DNA of 64,000 nucleotides, taken from the NCBI GenBank assembly GCA_964396245.1, contig CAYNEO010000004.1:62001-126000 (forward strand). The letters run 5' to 3'. Shown in pieces: positions 52,605-61,172 of this stretch. The translations under genes were made by a program, and so were the position numbers. Each line of letters begins with the position of its first letter. Position 1 is the stretch's first letter. A model generated the notes under the pieces. It saw only the letters and a list, made by a program, of their open reading frames with translations, searched no databases and was not told where the DNA came from. This DNA comes from CAYNEO01 sp964396245 (lineage in GTDB: Bacteria > Zixibacteria > MSB-5A5 > GN15 > FEB-12).

Positions 52605-53258
52605 TCAGACCTACCTTTCCCAGAGTCGGAAGAGTCTCAGTAATTACTTAATCGTGTACAGAATCCTGTACAGTGGCTGGTTCGTGTCGTGTGCCCTTAA
52701 AAGTAAGTCAACTGCTTGTTACAAACGCGCAGCTCTTTACTTGAATAAGAAAAATTCCCGCTCGAAAGTCAAGTTTTTGATGCCGTGTTAGCGGTTCTTC
52801 CTCGAACAAAAAACTCCCGTCGTCACTCTGTGACAGCGATAGCAGGCGCCGACTGCCCATGGTGTTCTCCAAAAAACGAACATCATCACATAACCCCGTT
52901 TCACCGGACAAAGTTCCGAAGCCGCTTCAAGAATAGATCGCGGAGTAGTCAGACGATGCGCGAGCGCCGATTACGTATAGATTATGTATCGGTGTCTGCA
53001 ATTTCTCGACTGAATAGTCTAGAACCTTTCGTCCGGGCGCAACCGTTGCGTCCTGTCCTCGCGGCACCGACAAAAAAAACGCAGAACCAATGAGCGTGGA
53101 GCGCCAGTAATTTGTTGACAAGCGATCTCACTGCCGTCATCTTCCGGGTGTATTGCGGGGGAGTTCTCCGCCGCTCATCGCGGGGCAACCCTCTTAAGAA
53201 TTCAACAGGCTAAATCGGGGTCTGACTGAAACGGTCGGGCTTCTACAAGGAGGGGATT
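52605..53258. other. 650-bp intergenic region with a palindrome
   Basis: No protein frame, tRNA or terminator is convincing. It holds the TGTACAG-aatc-CTGTACA palindrome (52655-52672) near the nfi start. A possible TTGACA near 53114 has no good -10. Confidence 0.5.
52655..52672. promoter_or_regulatory. Perfect inverted repeat upstream of nfi
   Basis: TGTACAG-aatc-CTGTACA, a 7-bp perfect palindrome with a 4-bp spacer, lies 50 bp upstream of the nfi TTG. The size suits a dimeric regulator such as a LexA or TetR protein, but the identity is unknown. Confidence 0.4.
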
Positions 53259-53278
53259 GTGGCTGAGTTCGAACTGGC

Positions 53279-54484
53279 GTGGGAACGAACGCATATGTCA
53301 CAAATCAGTTACCGCCGGGGTGGACTCCCCGGGAGCTGGAATCAAACAAACGCGGGCGCGAGGGATTCATGATTGACGGCTATCGCGAGGTTGCGCTGCT
53401 GTTATCCCGTCAGCCGCTTCGACCAAACGGCGATACACCCTGGGTACGGAACATAATCGACGCAGTGTCCTGGCTTAAAGGGGAGCGGGCTGCGATTTGC
53501 AGTTCGATCGGTCTTCAGACGTGGGAGATGATCACCACCGTCACGGTTGATGCCGGCTTGCCGCTTATCCTGTTTATCCCGGCAGAAAATGAAGCTCGCT
53601 ATTGGGCGGAATGCGTGCGCGCCATCCACGAGTTCGACCTGAACACCCGCGTGGTCACCTTCGTGCCGGTTCTTGCCCCGAAAGACCGTCATGCGGCCAG
53701 AGCAATCCTCGAGGCGCGCGACCGCGCTGTCATTTCACGCGCCGACCTGATTCTTCCCGTGTCGGTAAGAGAGCGCGGAAGTCTCCGACGGCTCATCGAC
53801 GATGCCGAATCAAACGGCAAGCAGATCATGGCTCGGTTCGAGACACCTCACACCGGACGTCACGACGCACTCTCATTCGAGATTGATCCCGGAGCTGTCA
53901 GGGAAGAGCTTCCCAAAGAGGCGGCTGAGTATATCATCCACTGGACCCGCTCGTGTAACACCGCCTGGCCCGGTGAACGGCTCATCGATTACTACCGGGC
54001 TATCATCGATTCACCGACCTATCCGCGCTCGGCCTTTACAACCCTCAAACGAATCCTGGAGTCACGAAAAATCATCGCCTCGTCGCGACACATGCCGCGA
54101 AAAACAGCGACCGTTTCGTTCTCCGGTCTCTCACCAACGGAACTGATACCGTTGATCAAATGGCGGGCCAGGTATCGGGAGATGTCGTTTGAGCCTTACG
54201 GCGTGGGAATCAAACGCGAAGTTGCAGAGCGGCTCGGTATCAAACCGGTGCTGTATTACGAGCCCGACGACGCCGGCAGTGTTCCGTCGGCTGACCGATG
54301 GCGCTCGCAGTCGGTCGGACAGGTCACCGACTGGCGCCGTGAAGAAGAGTATCGCCACCTCGGCAATCTCGACCTGAGTCGGGTTCCGGACGATGCCCTC
54401 CTCGCTGTCTGCTACGCGGCAGGGGAAGCGAAACGATTACAGTCGGAAATTGGCGTTCGGACAATCTCCTTTATCCCCTCATGA
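53279..54484 (+). CDS. Unassigned protein with Rossmann-like N-terminal part and DUF2971-like C-terminal part
   Basis: The reading shown is 401 residues from GTG 53279. A safer start is ATG 53369 (371 residues), and a stronger ribosome site (AAGGAGGGG) precedes GTG 53259 in another frame (see findings). Residues about 60-190 alternate strands and helices, and ARDRAVISRADLILPVSVRERGSLRRLIDDAESNGKQIMA resembles the late part of DprA/SLOG Rossmann folds. The final ~110 residues (EPYGVGIKREVAERLGIKPVLYY and then WRREEEYRHLGNLDLS) look like DUF2971, often near abortive-infection genes. Both readings are weak, by-eye inferences. It stands alone, 75 bp from the convergent protease gene. Confidence 0.6.
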   Translation: MGTNAYVTNQLPPGWTPRELESNKRGREGFMIDGYREVALLLSRQPLRPNGDTPWVRNIIDAVSWLKGERAAICSSIGLQTWEMITTVTVDAGLPLILFIPAENEARYWAECVRAIHEFDLNTRVVTFVPVLAPKDRHAARAILEARDRAVISRADLILPVSVRERGSLRRLIDDAESNGKQIMARFETPHTGRHDALSFEIDPGAVREELPKEAAEYIIHWTRSCNTAWPGERLIDYYRAIIDSPTYPRSAFTTLKRILESRKIIASSRHMPRKTATVSFSGLSPTELIPLIKWRARYREMSFEPYGVGIKREVAERLGIKPVLYYEPDDAGSVPSADRWRSQSVGQVTDWRREEEYRHLGNLDLSRVPDDALLAVCYAAGEAKRLQSEIGVRTISFIPS

Positions 54485-54503
54485 CGGGAATTAGCCCCAA
54501 CCG

Positions 54504-54536
54504 AAAAGCCGGCGGAGATCAGCTCCGCCGGCTTTC
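54504..54536. terminator. Bidirectional terminator between convergent genes
   Basis: AAAGCCGGCGGAG / CTCCGCCGGCTTT with a 5-nt loop, a 13-bp perfect stem with A/T-rich ends. It separates the unassigned gene and the protease gene. Confidence 0.75.
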
Positions 54537-54558
54537 GTAACTCGCAATGTAGAACCGG

Positions 54559-57516
54559 CTACTTCAACAGCAGCATTTTTTTCGATTCGCTGAACTTGTC
54601 TGTCGCCACCCGATAAAAATACACACCGGAGGAAAACGACGAAGCATCCCAGTCGACATCCACCCGACCGGCGCGACCCTGACCGGTGACCTCGTATACC
54701 TTTTGTCCGAGCACGTTGAAGATTGTGAGCGTGTACTCCGATGCTCGTGGCAAGTCAAACGAAATGACGGTCGACGGGTTGAACGGATTCGGGTAGTTCT
54801 GATACAGTGCAAATGTCTTCGGCAGTACGTTCGCGTCCGGCGGTTCTTCGACAGGTGTCGGCGCCAGCGTGGCCCGCGCGGCTGCGTTGGCGATGTCAGC
54901 GTAGGTATCACCGGCCAAAAGCGCGAAGGTCACGGTCTGTTCCGCTCCCGGGGCGAGCACCATCGGCCCCGCCGCCATCACCTGGAACAGATCATATCTG
55001 GAGCTCTTGTACGTGTCCGCACTGGCAGTTCCATTCGACAATGAATTGTATTTCTCGGAAGTCGTGTAACCATTACCTGATGCACTCAGGTACTTGGCAT
55101 ACACGATCAAATCGCTTCGTCCGGTTTGGGCTGTGTAGAACGGACCTTCGAGCAATTTCACGGCGCGATATTCGCTCAAAGAGGTGCCGTTATTATACGC
55201 CATCCACGCAATCCCGTCGGCTGACTCATACCCGCCGGCGTCCGAAGCATAGTTGTAAATATCCCAATCGAGAAAGATGCCAAAATAGAAATTCGTGATG
55301 GTTACGCCGCTAGTATTCTGCAGAACGTATTGCAGTATGACAAAATCATCGTCGGGCGGGTCGTAAGTGTACGAATTCTGTTTCACCAGTATGTCGAAGG
55401 GGTCGGCGGCGTGGCTGTCGATAAACGCAGAGTATGTCTGCTGGGCCGCAATCGGACCGGGTACCTGCAAAACCAGATTGCCGCCGGGGGCGACGTTGAA
55501 ATCCATGTCCGGATCCCAGAAATAACTGTGCACGGCGCTCGACACCCGGAAAGCGCTGTTGCCCATCATGAGTCCCCCCTCGTACAGATCGTTACCGCCG
55601 CCATTGAAATCGAAACCCAGCCCACCGGCCGGAAACTGCGACCCGGGACCGAGACCCAGCCCGCCCCAGTTGGAGAGCGAGAACGCTAATCTTGACGTAA
55701 CGTGTGACGCTATCGTCTTGACCAATGGCGGAACTACCTGGAAACTCAGATGCAGGGTGTCGATGGCGGTTAACCCTGAGAAAATCACAAAATCGAGCCC
55801 AAGCAAAGATCCCGTGGACACGGTATCGGATACGACCACCCTGAGATTCTCGGGCGATTGAACGGTCGTGTTCCTCAGCAGACTGCCAAAGGTGGCTACG
55901 GCATCCAGCACGGTGAGTGAAGGATCGGAGTTAAGAAGCACACCTGTTACACCGCTGACTGTCGATCCAAGATTCTGAAGCGTGACCTGCCCCGTGACTG
56001 TATCGCCCGGATGGATAGGGGCATGGTCGAAGGCGTATATCCGGATATTGGGCTTACCGGCGATAGTGGGGAGGGTATCCAATGCACCCATGCAATCAAT
56101 TGCCCCCCAGCCGTAATGGTTGTTTGGCGCGAGCCAACTCGGATCCTTTTGGGCGCCGTTCAGGATCGCTGTCTTGATCTGGTCGACCGTGGCATTCGGG
56201 TTTTTCTGCCGCAGGAGCGCCACCAGACCGCTGACATGCGGCGCCGCCATGGAAGTACCGGAAAGAACGTTGTATGTGTCACCCGGCCAACTGGAATAGA
56301 TGCTGGTCCCCGGCGCCACGACATTTGGTTTGAAACTGGGGCCGACACAATCCGACGGGCCGTGTGACGACGAGCGATTGAGCGTAGCCGGAGTTACGGT
56401 CGTGTTCAGGTTCCCCACCGCAAAACTGGCAATCGAGTCGGTCGCCCGGTTCGCCGGATTAAAAACGATTGTGTCCGCGGGCTCATACCTGTTTCCCGCC
56501 GCAAAGATGTTTACGATCCCCAGCGCTTCGACGTTATCGATAACGTCAAAAAAGATATTTTCACACGCCGCCACGCTTTTCGACAATCCCCAGCTATGGT
56601 TGATCACGTCGGGGACATCGCTCACCGTGTTCGGATCACCGTCCGGGTCGGCCGCCCACTCGAAGCCGTCGATAATCGACGCCCCGGCGATATCTATCAC
56701 CGCGGCTGAAATCCACTTGGCGCCGGGCGCGACACCGATCGTGTCACTGCTGGTGTGACCCACCAGGATTCCCATCACATGCGTGCCGTGGTTTGTAACA
56801 CATCCCGCCGTCAAACCGCAATCAGGAATCGTGTGCGGAAACGACTGATGCTTAATCGGGTCGAACCATGCCGCCGCCGAATCACCGTCGAGCCCCTTCC
56901 AACTACTGTACAACGCCGGGTGTGAACCCTGTATGCCGGTATCAAAAGAGCATATCACTCGTCCTGTTCCCGTATACCCGGCCGCCCATGCTTCCGGCGC
57001 GCGAATATACTTCAGATTTGAAGTTATCGAATCCGGAGCAAGAGCGCCGCCCGCGACCGACTTTTCTTCCACCGGTGCGATGAGGACAATTTCAGGCGGA
57101 ATGATTACGCGCTCGACATCACCACGAGCTGCCAGTGCCCGTAATTCGCCGGCGGCAACCTCGGCCTCGACAAGATTGGTAATCCAGTGCGATTTAATCC
57201 GCGTTGCCCGTCCCCGCGACTCCAACTGCTCGAGCGCGTTAATCAGTCCGCTCTGCGCATGGCTGTTTTCGTCCTTGAGCTGCTTTAGCGCCAATTCATG
57301 TCGGCCCCGGCGGGTATCCGACTGACTGAGCAGGGTCGCTTTGAATTTGGACGCCGACTCGGCCCGTGGAAGCGTGATCCACACGCGGATTTTCTCGTCC
57401 TGACGGCTGGAATTAATCTTGCGGGATAAATCTTCGCCAATCTCACCGGCGAACAGGGACGGTGCCAGGGTAAGCGCCAGTCCGGCGATAAGGGTGGTCA
57501 GACGGGTTCGGTTCAT
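54559..57516 (-). CDS. Secreted subtilisin-like serine protease with sorting tail
   Basis: The 985-residue protein has a signal peptide (about 1-23), an I9-like propeptide region (about 40-145), and an S8 catalytic domain with Asp192 (CSFDTGIQ), His246 (NHGTHVMG), oxyanion Asn342 (AAGNRY) and Ser422 (LSGTSMAAPHVSG). The Asp-His-Ser order is that of subtilisins. A beta-rich middle follows, with the tail near 890-985: ALYQNYPNPFNPSTVISFDLP, FNVLGQKVYEV and FSSGVYFYRVAT. The tail suggests type IX-like export and surface or extracellular location. A GGAG site precedes ATG 57516. Terminator at 54504 follows. Confidence 0.94.
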   Translation of the reverse strand: MNRTRLTTLIAGLALTLAPSLFAGEIGEDLSRKINSSRQDEKIRVWITLPRAESASKFKATLLSQSDTRRGRHELALKQLKDENSHAQSGLINALEQLESRGRATRIKSHWITNLVEAEVAAGELRALAARGDVERVIIPPEIVLIAPVEEKSVAGGALAPDSITSNLKYIRAPEAWAAGYTGTGRVICSFDTGIQGSHPALYSSWKGLDGDSAAAWFDPIKHQSFPHTIPDCGLTAGCVTNHGTHVMGILVGHTSSDTIGVAPGAKWISAAVIDIAGASIIDGFEWAADPDGDPNTVSDVPDVINHSWGLSKSVAACENIFFDVIDNVEALGIVNIFAAGNRYEPADTIVFNPANRATDSIASFAVGNLNTTVTPATLNRSSSHGPSDCVGPSFKPNVVAPGTSIYSSWPGDTYNVLSGTSMAAPHVSGLVALLRQKNPNATVDQIKTAILNGAQKDPSWLAPNNHYGWGAIDCMGALDTLPTIAGKPNIRIYAFDHAPIHPGDTVTGQVTLQNLGSTVSGVTGVLLNSDPSLTVLDAVATFGSLLRNTTVQSPENLRVVVSDTVSTGSLLGLDFVIFSGLTAIDTLHLSFQVVPPLVKTIASHVTSRLAFSLSNWGGLGLGPGSQFPAGGLGFDFNGGGNDLYEGGLMMGNSAFRVSSAVHSYFWDPDMDFNVAPGGNLVLQVPGPIAAQQTYSAFIDSHAADPFDILVKQNSYTYDPPDDDFVILQYVLQNTSGVTITNFYFGIFLDWDIYNYASDAGGYESADGIAWMAYNNGTSLSEYRAVKLLEGPFYTAQTGRSDLIVYAKYLSASGNGYTTSEKYNSLSNGTASADTYKSSRYDLFQVMAAGPMVLAPGAEQTVTFALLAGDTYADIANAAARATLAPTPVEEPPDANVLPKTFALYQNYPNPFNPSTVISFDLPRASEYTLTIFNVLGQKVYEVTGQGRAGRVDVDWDASSFSSGVYFYRVATDKFSESKKMLLLK

Positions 57517-57820
57517 TCTTATCTCCGTGTTGTCGCGCGATGTCCGCTGAGTCCGGTCGGCTGGCCGAGCGGGGGACCTGAGTGACGACAGTTATCAGGA
57601 AAACCTGTTGTTTGGCAGAAACTTATACACAATAACGACGAATCAGGCGGCGGAGTTCGTGCAATGAAAACCGAATCTCCTTTGCTGCGCCGACCGGGCG
57701 TCACCCGATTAGATTCCTTTGAGTGAAAATAGATAGACGCCAGCGACTTGTAAAGGTCCTTTTTATTCATTACTTTCCCTCAACACTCACGCGATTTCGG
57801 CTCGAACTGGAGACAACAGA

Positions 57821-58336
57821 ATGATTAGCGAACAGATAAGTCAACTGGACCGCGAAACACTCGAGAAGATGCTCGTCGATTTTGCCAAGAACTGGCTGGC
57901 GCACGACGGGCTGTGGTTTCAGGCGGTGGAGAAGCAATTCGGTATGCCTAAAGCCATCGAACTCGACGCCGAAGCCTGGGCTACGTTCACCGTCCTCGAA
58001 GCGAAACGGATCATGGCCCTGCACGATATACCGGAGGGAAGCGGCCTCGACGGTCTCAAGAAGGCGCTGGGATTCCGGCTGTACGCCGTACTGAACAAGC
58101 AGGAAATCCGCAACGAAACGGAAAACTCGTTTGAGTTCTACATGGTCGACTGCCGGGTGCAATCCGCGCGCCGGCGCAAAAACATGCCACTGTTTCCCTG
58201 TAAATCGGTCGGGATTGTCGAATATGCCGGTTTCGCAAAAACTATCGATGAACGAATCCGAACCGATTGCATTGCCTGCCCGCCCGACCCCGAAGCCGGG
58301 AAGGAATTCTTCTGCGGATGGAGGTTCTCGATATAG
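57821..58336 (+). CDS. DUF6125-like protein
   Basis: The 171-residue protein has LVDFAKNWLAHDGLWFQAVEKQFGMPKAIELDAEAWATFTVLEAKRIM, which matches the DUF6125 block as I recall it, and a C-terminal Cys-containing part (DCIACPPD). Related to L-2-amino-thiazoline-4-carboxylic acid hydrolase-like proteins, but the function is unknown. GGAG lies before the ATG at 57821. It stands alone between two minus-strand genes, with a terminator for the epimerase gene just downstream. Confidence 0.75.
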   Translation: MISEQISQLDRETLEKMLVDFAKNWLAHDGLWFQAVEKQFGMPKAIELDAEAWATFTVLEAKRIMALHDIPEGSGLDGLKKALGFRLYAVLNKQEIRNETENSFEFYMVDCRVQSARRRKNMPLFPCKSVGIVEYAGFAKTIDERIRTDCIACPPDPEAGKEFFCGWRFSI

Positions 58337-58375
58337 AGTCGCAACTCAAATCATAGTCAGCACAGAATTGTTGAG

Positions 58376-58410
58376 AATAAAAAAAGGGCCCGCGGTTCCG
58401 GCAGGCCCTT
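58376..58410 (-). terminator. Terminator of the epimerase gene (minus strand)
   Basis: AAGGGCC / GGCCCTT (58384-58390, 58404-58410) with a 13-nt loop. Reading on the minus strand, the stem runs into a T tract. Confidence 0.7.
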
Positions 58411-58431
58411 CTCGTATCTTTCTTGATGCCG

Positions 58432-59382
58432 CTACTTCCGAGCGGCCGTAGGCGACACGGCCCCCGAGAAAAACTCAACCGTCTTGCGCAGACCTTCCTC
58501 GAAATCAACCTTCGGGTCAAACCCGAACGCTTTTAGCTTGTCTATAGCGGCGTAGGAGTGCTTGATATCGCCCGGACGCGGCGGGTCGTAAATCGCCTCG
58601 GTTTGCACACCGATAATGTCGCGCAGTTGATCGAGAAGTTGATTCAAAGTGAAACGGCTCCCGCAGGCGACGTTGTAGACATCTCCCACGATCCGCTCAT
58701 CTGAAATAGCCAGCATGTTAGCCTGAACGCAGTTGTCGATATACGTGAAATCACGCGACTGCTCGCCGTCGCCGTACACCACCGGCTGCTTGCCGGTCAG
58801 AAGCGCAGTTATGAATTTCGGTATAACCGCTGCGTACTCGCTTCCGGGATCCTGGCGCGGACCGAAAATATTGAAATATCGAAGGCAGGCGGTCGGAAAA
58901 CGGTACAACTCCCAGTATACTTTGCAGTAGTATTCGTTGGTTACCTTGGTTATGGCGTACGGTGACAGCGGGCTCGGGGTCATCCCTTCGTGCTTTGGCA
59001 GCACTTCCGATTCACCATAGACCGACGATGACGACGCCATCACGAGCTTCTTGACCCCCGCCTGGCGGGCGTTTTCGAGCACGTTCAGGGTACCGTCGAT
59101 ATTGACTGCGTTTGAGGTCAGCGGGTTGTTCACCGATCTCGGCACCGACGGAAGCGCCGCCTGATGCAGGATGTAGTCTATCCCCTTGACAGCCTGGCCG
59201 ACAGTCCAGTAATCGCGGATATCCCCCTCGATCACCTCTACCCGGTCGATGATTTCAGAGAGATTTTCGGCGCGGCCGGAGGAAAAATTGTCGAGAATGC
59301 GGACATTATGGCCCTCCTCGACCAGCCGGGTGGCCAGATTTGATCCGATAAAACCAGCTCCCCCGGTCACCAGATATTTCAT
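58432..59382 (-). CDS. NAD-dependent sugar-nucleotide epimerase (extended SDR, UDP-GlcNAc/glucose 4-epimerase-like)
   Basis: The 316-residue protein has the Rossmann motif TGGAGFIGSNLATRL, the active-site Ser block ASSSSVYGESEVLP and YAITKVTNEYY (Tyr-x3-Lys), followed by CLRYFNIFGPRQDPGSEYAAVIPKFI. The FNIFGPRQDP block is typical of the WbpP/GalE group, which epimerises C4 of UDP-sugars. Substrate can be UDP-glucose or UDP-GlcNAc. It probably supplies sugars for surface polysaccharide. It lies near the membrane glycosyltransferase on the same strand, separated by 113 bp. Confidence 0.9.
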   Translation of the reverse strand: MKYLVTGGAGFIGSNLATRLVEEGHNVRILDNFSSGRAENLSEIIDRVEVIEGDIRDYWTVGQAVKGIDYILHQAALPSVPRSVNNPLTSNAVNIDGTLNVLENARQAGVKKLVMASSSSVYGESEVLPKHEGMTPSPLSPYAITKVTNEYYCKVYWELYRFPTACLRYFNIFGPRQDPGSEYAAVIPKFITALLTGKQPVVYGDGEQSRDFTYIDNCVQANMLAISDERIVGDVYNVACGSRFTLNQLLDQLRDIIGVQTEAIYDPPRPGDIKHSYAAIDKLKAFGFDPKVDFEEGLRKTVEFFSGAVSPTAARK

Positions 59383-59495
59383 GATGCTGTTATCCCTTAA
59401 TGTGCTTCCGTGTTATACGATGTCGGCTTATCTGCAATTTAGTTTACCGGGACGGTCGTTATCTCAATTGCGCCGGTCGACGCGCCATGATAACA

Positions 59496-60947
59496 CTACA
59501 AACCGGGCTTGTCGAGTGATTGTTCCGCCGCGCTGCTGTCAGCAACTTTCCGGGAAAAGAGCAGGTACCGGACATCGTATGCCGCGAAGCTGGTATCACG
59601 GGCATACTTGGCAAGGAATAGTGAGTCATTCACAAAGCCGGAGATTGGACTTGTCGCCGATGCCACCACCCATGACGGCTGAAAGTCGGTGATAACCTGA
59701 AGGTATTTTCCGGCACGGTTATACGGGATGACCTCCGGCGATATCAGGCCGTCACGATCGAGAATACGCCGCCGCGAGTAATACCCGATATAACCGATAT
59801 CCTCGGCGGCCACCAGTTGATTTTCCGAGGCTTCAGCATTCAGGTAGATGCCGATCTGGCGATGTACATCGAGGAGGATCTGTTCCTGCTTCCGATAGTG
59901 AGTGACCGGCACATAATCCGCCGCGAGTAACACCAGAATCACTAAACCGTACAATGCCGGTTTGATAATGTTCAGGCGGGTGACGAGCGGTCCATAACGC
60001 TCTATCAAAAACGGTGCGGCGGCCGTGGCAAAAAGCAGATACATGGGATAAATCGGAACGATGTACCAGAAGAAGAGCATGGTCCGGCTGAACATGTAAA
60101 AGAGAACGGTCCCAACAAACCAGATGACTACCGGCCAGCAGAAATTCTGCTTGCGGTTGAGCCACCAGCCCCCGATGACGGCGCTGACAAACAGAATCCA
60201 TCCGAACACCGAATGCCAGGCCATCATGAACCTCAGTGCCTGCCAGGGAGTCGGCCGTCCAAACTGGCTGTAGAGAGCCAGCTTGGCGGTAACGCTGTTA
60301 GGAACGACAGAGCCAAAATACCACTCGGCGAATATCACCCACGGGACGAGAAGAATCGCCGGCACCAGTACATATGAGAACCACCTGTCAGGCCGTTTAT
60401 ACCAGTTGTAGACGAGAAGCAATCCCAGCAGCCACAATCCCTCCGGCCTGGTCAGGGTTGCCAGTGTCGCCATACCAATGGCATAGATTTCGAGCCGCTT
60501 GTGTTGATAGTAAAACGCCGACGTCACCAGCAGCGTAAAGAACGCCGTTTCCATGCCGCTGATATCAGCGGTCAGCGAGCGGGGAAACAGAATATACGCC
60601 ATCACCGGCAGCCATGATGCCCATCGGAAACGCAATAACTGGGCGAAACGGTACAGCACCATCGCGGTCAGCCCCGAAAAGACGGCCGAGATAAACAGCG
60701 ATGCTTTCACCGCGGTCATGCCAAGAGCGGCAAATGATGCCAGGATGAGTGTGAACAGGGGTGTCGATGTTCCGAGGACATGCTCCCCGATATTGTAAAC
60801 AAAGCCGTAGCCCTGTGCGATATTCTCGGCGTAGCGAAAGGTGATGAAAGCGTCATCGGTCGTGAAACCGGTCAGTTGATAAAAGACAATCCGCGCCAGT
60901 ACGGTCAGGAGAAAAATCAGGATCAGGTTACGCTTGGTCGATGGCAC
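59496..60947 (-). CDS. Multi-pass membrane glycosyltransferase (GT-C/GT39-like)
   Basis: The 483-residue protein has about 11 transmembrane segments. The N-terminal loop TTDDAFITFRYAENIAQGYGF carries the double acidic motif of GT-C enzymes such as GT39 and GT87 and arabinofuranosyltransferase-like proteins. A soluble C-terminal segment (about 380-483) is also typical. These enzymes use polyprenyl-phosphate sugars on the outer face of the inner membrane. The acceptor is unknown. The start is GTG 60947, 5 bp after the CPXCG stop, so they are co-translated. Confidence 0.8.
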   Translation of the reverse strand: MPSTKRNLILIFLLTVLARIVFYQLTGFTTDDAFITFRYAENIAQGYGFVYNIGEHVLGTSTPLFTLILASFAALGMTAVKASLFISAVFSGLTAMVLYRFAQLLRFRWASWLPVMAYILFPRSLTADISGMETAFFTLLVTSAFYYQHKRLEIYAIGMATLATLTRPEGLWLLGLLLVYNWYKRPDRWFSYVLVPAILLVPWVIFAEWYFGSVVPNSVTAKLALYSQFGRPTPWQALRFMMAWHSVFGWILFVSAVIGGWWLNRKQNFCWPVVIWFVGTVLFYMFSRTMLFFWYIVPIYPMYLLFATAAAPFLIERYGPLVTRLNIIKPALYGLVILVLLAADYVPVTHYRKQEQILLDVHRQIGIYLNAEASENQLVAAEDIGYIGYYSRRRILDRDGLISPEVIPYNRAGKYLQVITDFQPSWVVASATSPISGFVNDSLFLAKYARDTSFAAYDVRYLLFSRKVADSSAAEQSLDKPGL

Positions 60948-60952
60948 GCTCG

Positions 60953-61141
60953 TTACCCCCGGTCTTCCAGATACGCTTTAACATCGTACTGCCGGGACAC
61001 GGGGTTGAGTTGTACGCTGATGACATTGGGACGGCAGCAGACGTGACAGTCTTCGACAGACTGCTGGTGATCTCCGCCGCCCGGGTCTATGAAGAACCCG
61101 TTGGCTGATCCGCAGCAGTCGCAGACATATGTCGCTTCCAT
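60953..61141 (-). CDS. CPXCG-motif cysteine-rich small protein
   Basis: The 62-residue protein has VCDCCGSANGF and VEDCHVCCRPNVISV, two CxxC-type pairs, as in the 'CPXCG motif-containing' family. It is probably a small zinc-ribbon protein. Function is unknown. It lies 5 bp upstream of the glycosyltransferase GTG and downstream of the AlsT gene. Confidence 0.85.
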   Translation of the reverse strand: MEATYVCDCCGSANGFFIDPGGGDHQQSVEDCHVCCRPNVISVQLNPVSRQYDVKAYLEDRG

Positions 61142-61172
61142 GGACGAAGAATACGGGAGTGTCCGGCGGCTG

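Noticed and set aside
52785..53188. Short frames in the gap before the unassigned protein
   Set aside because: Overlapping frames on both strands with no consistent ribosome site or protein-like composition.
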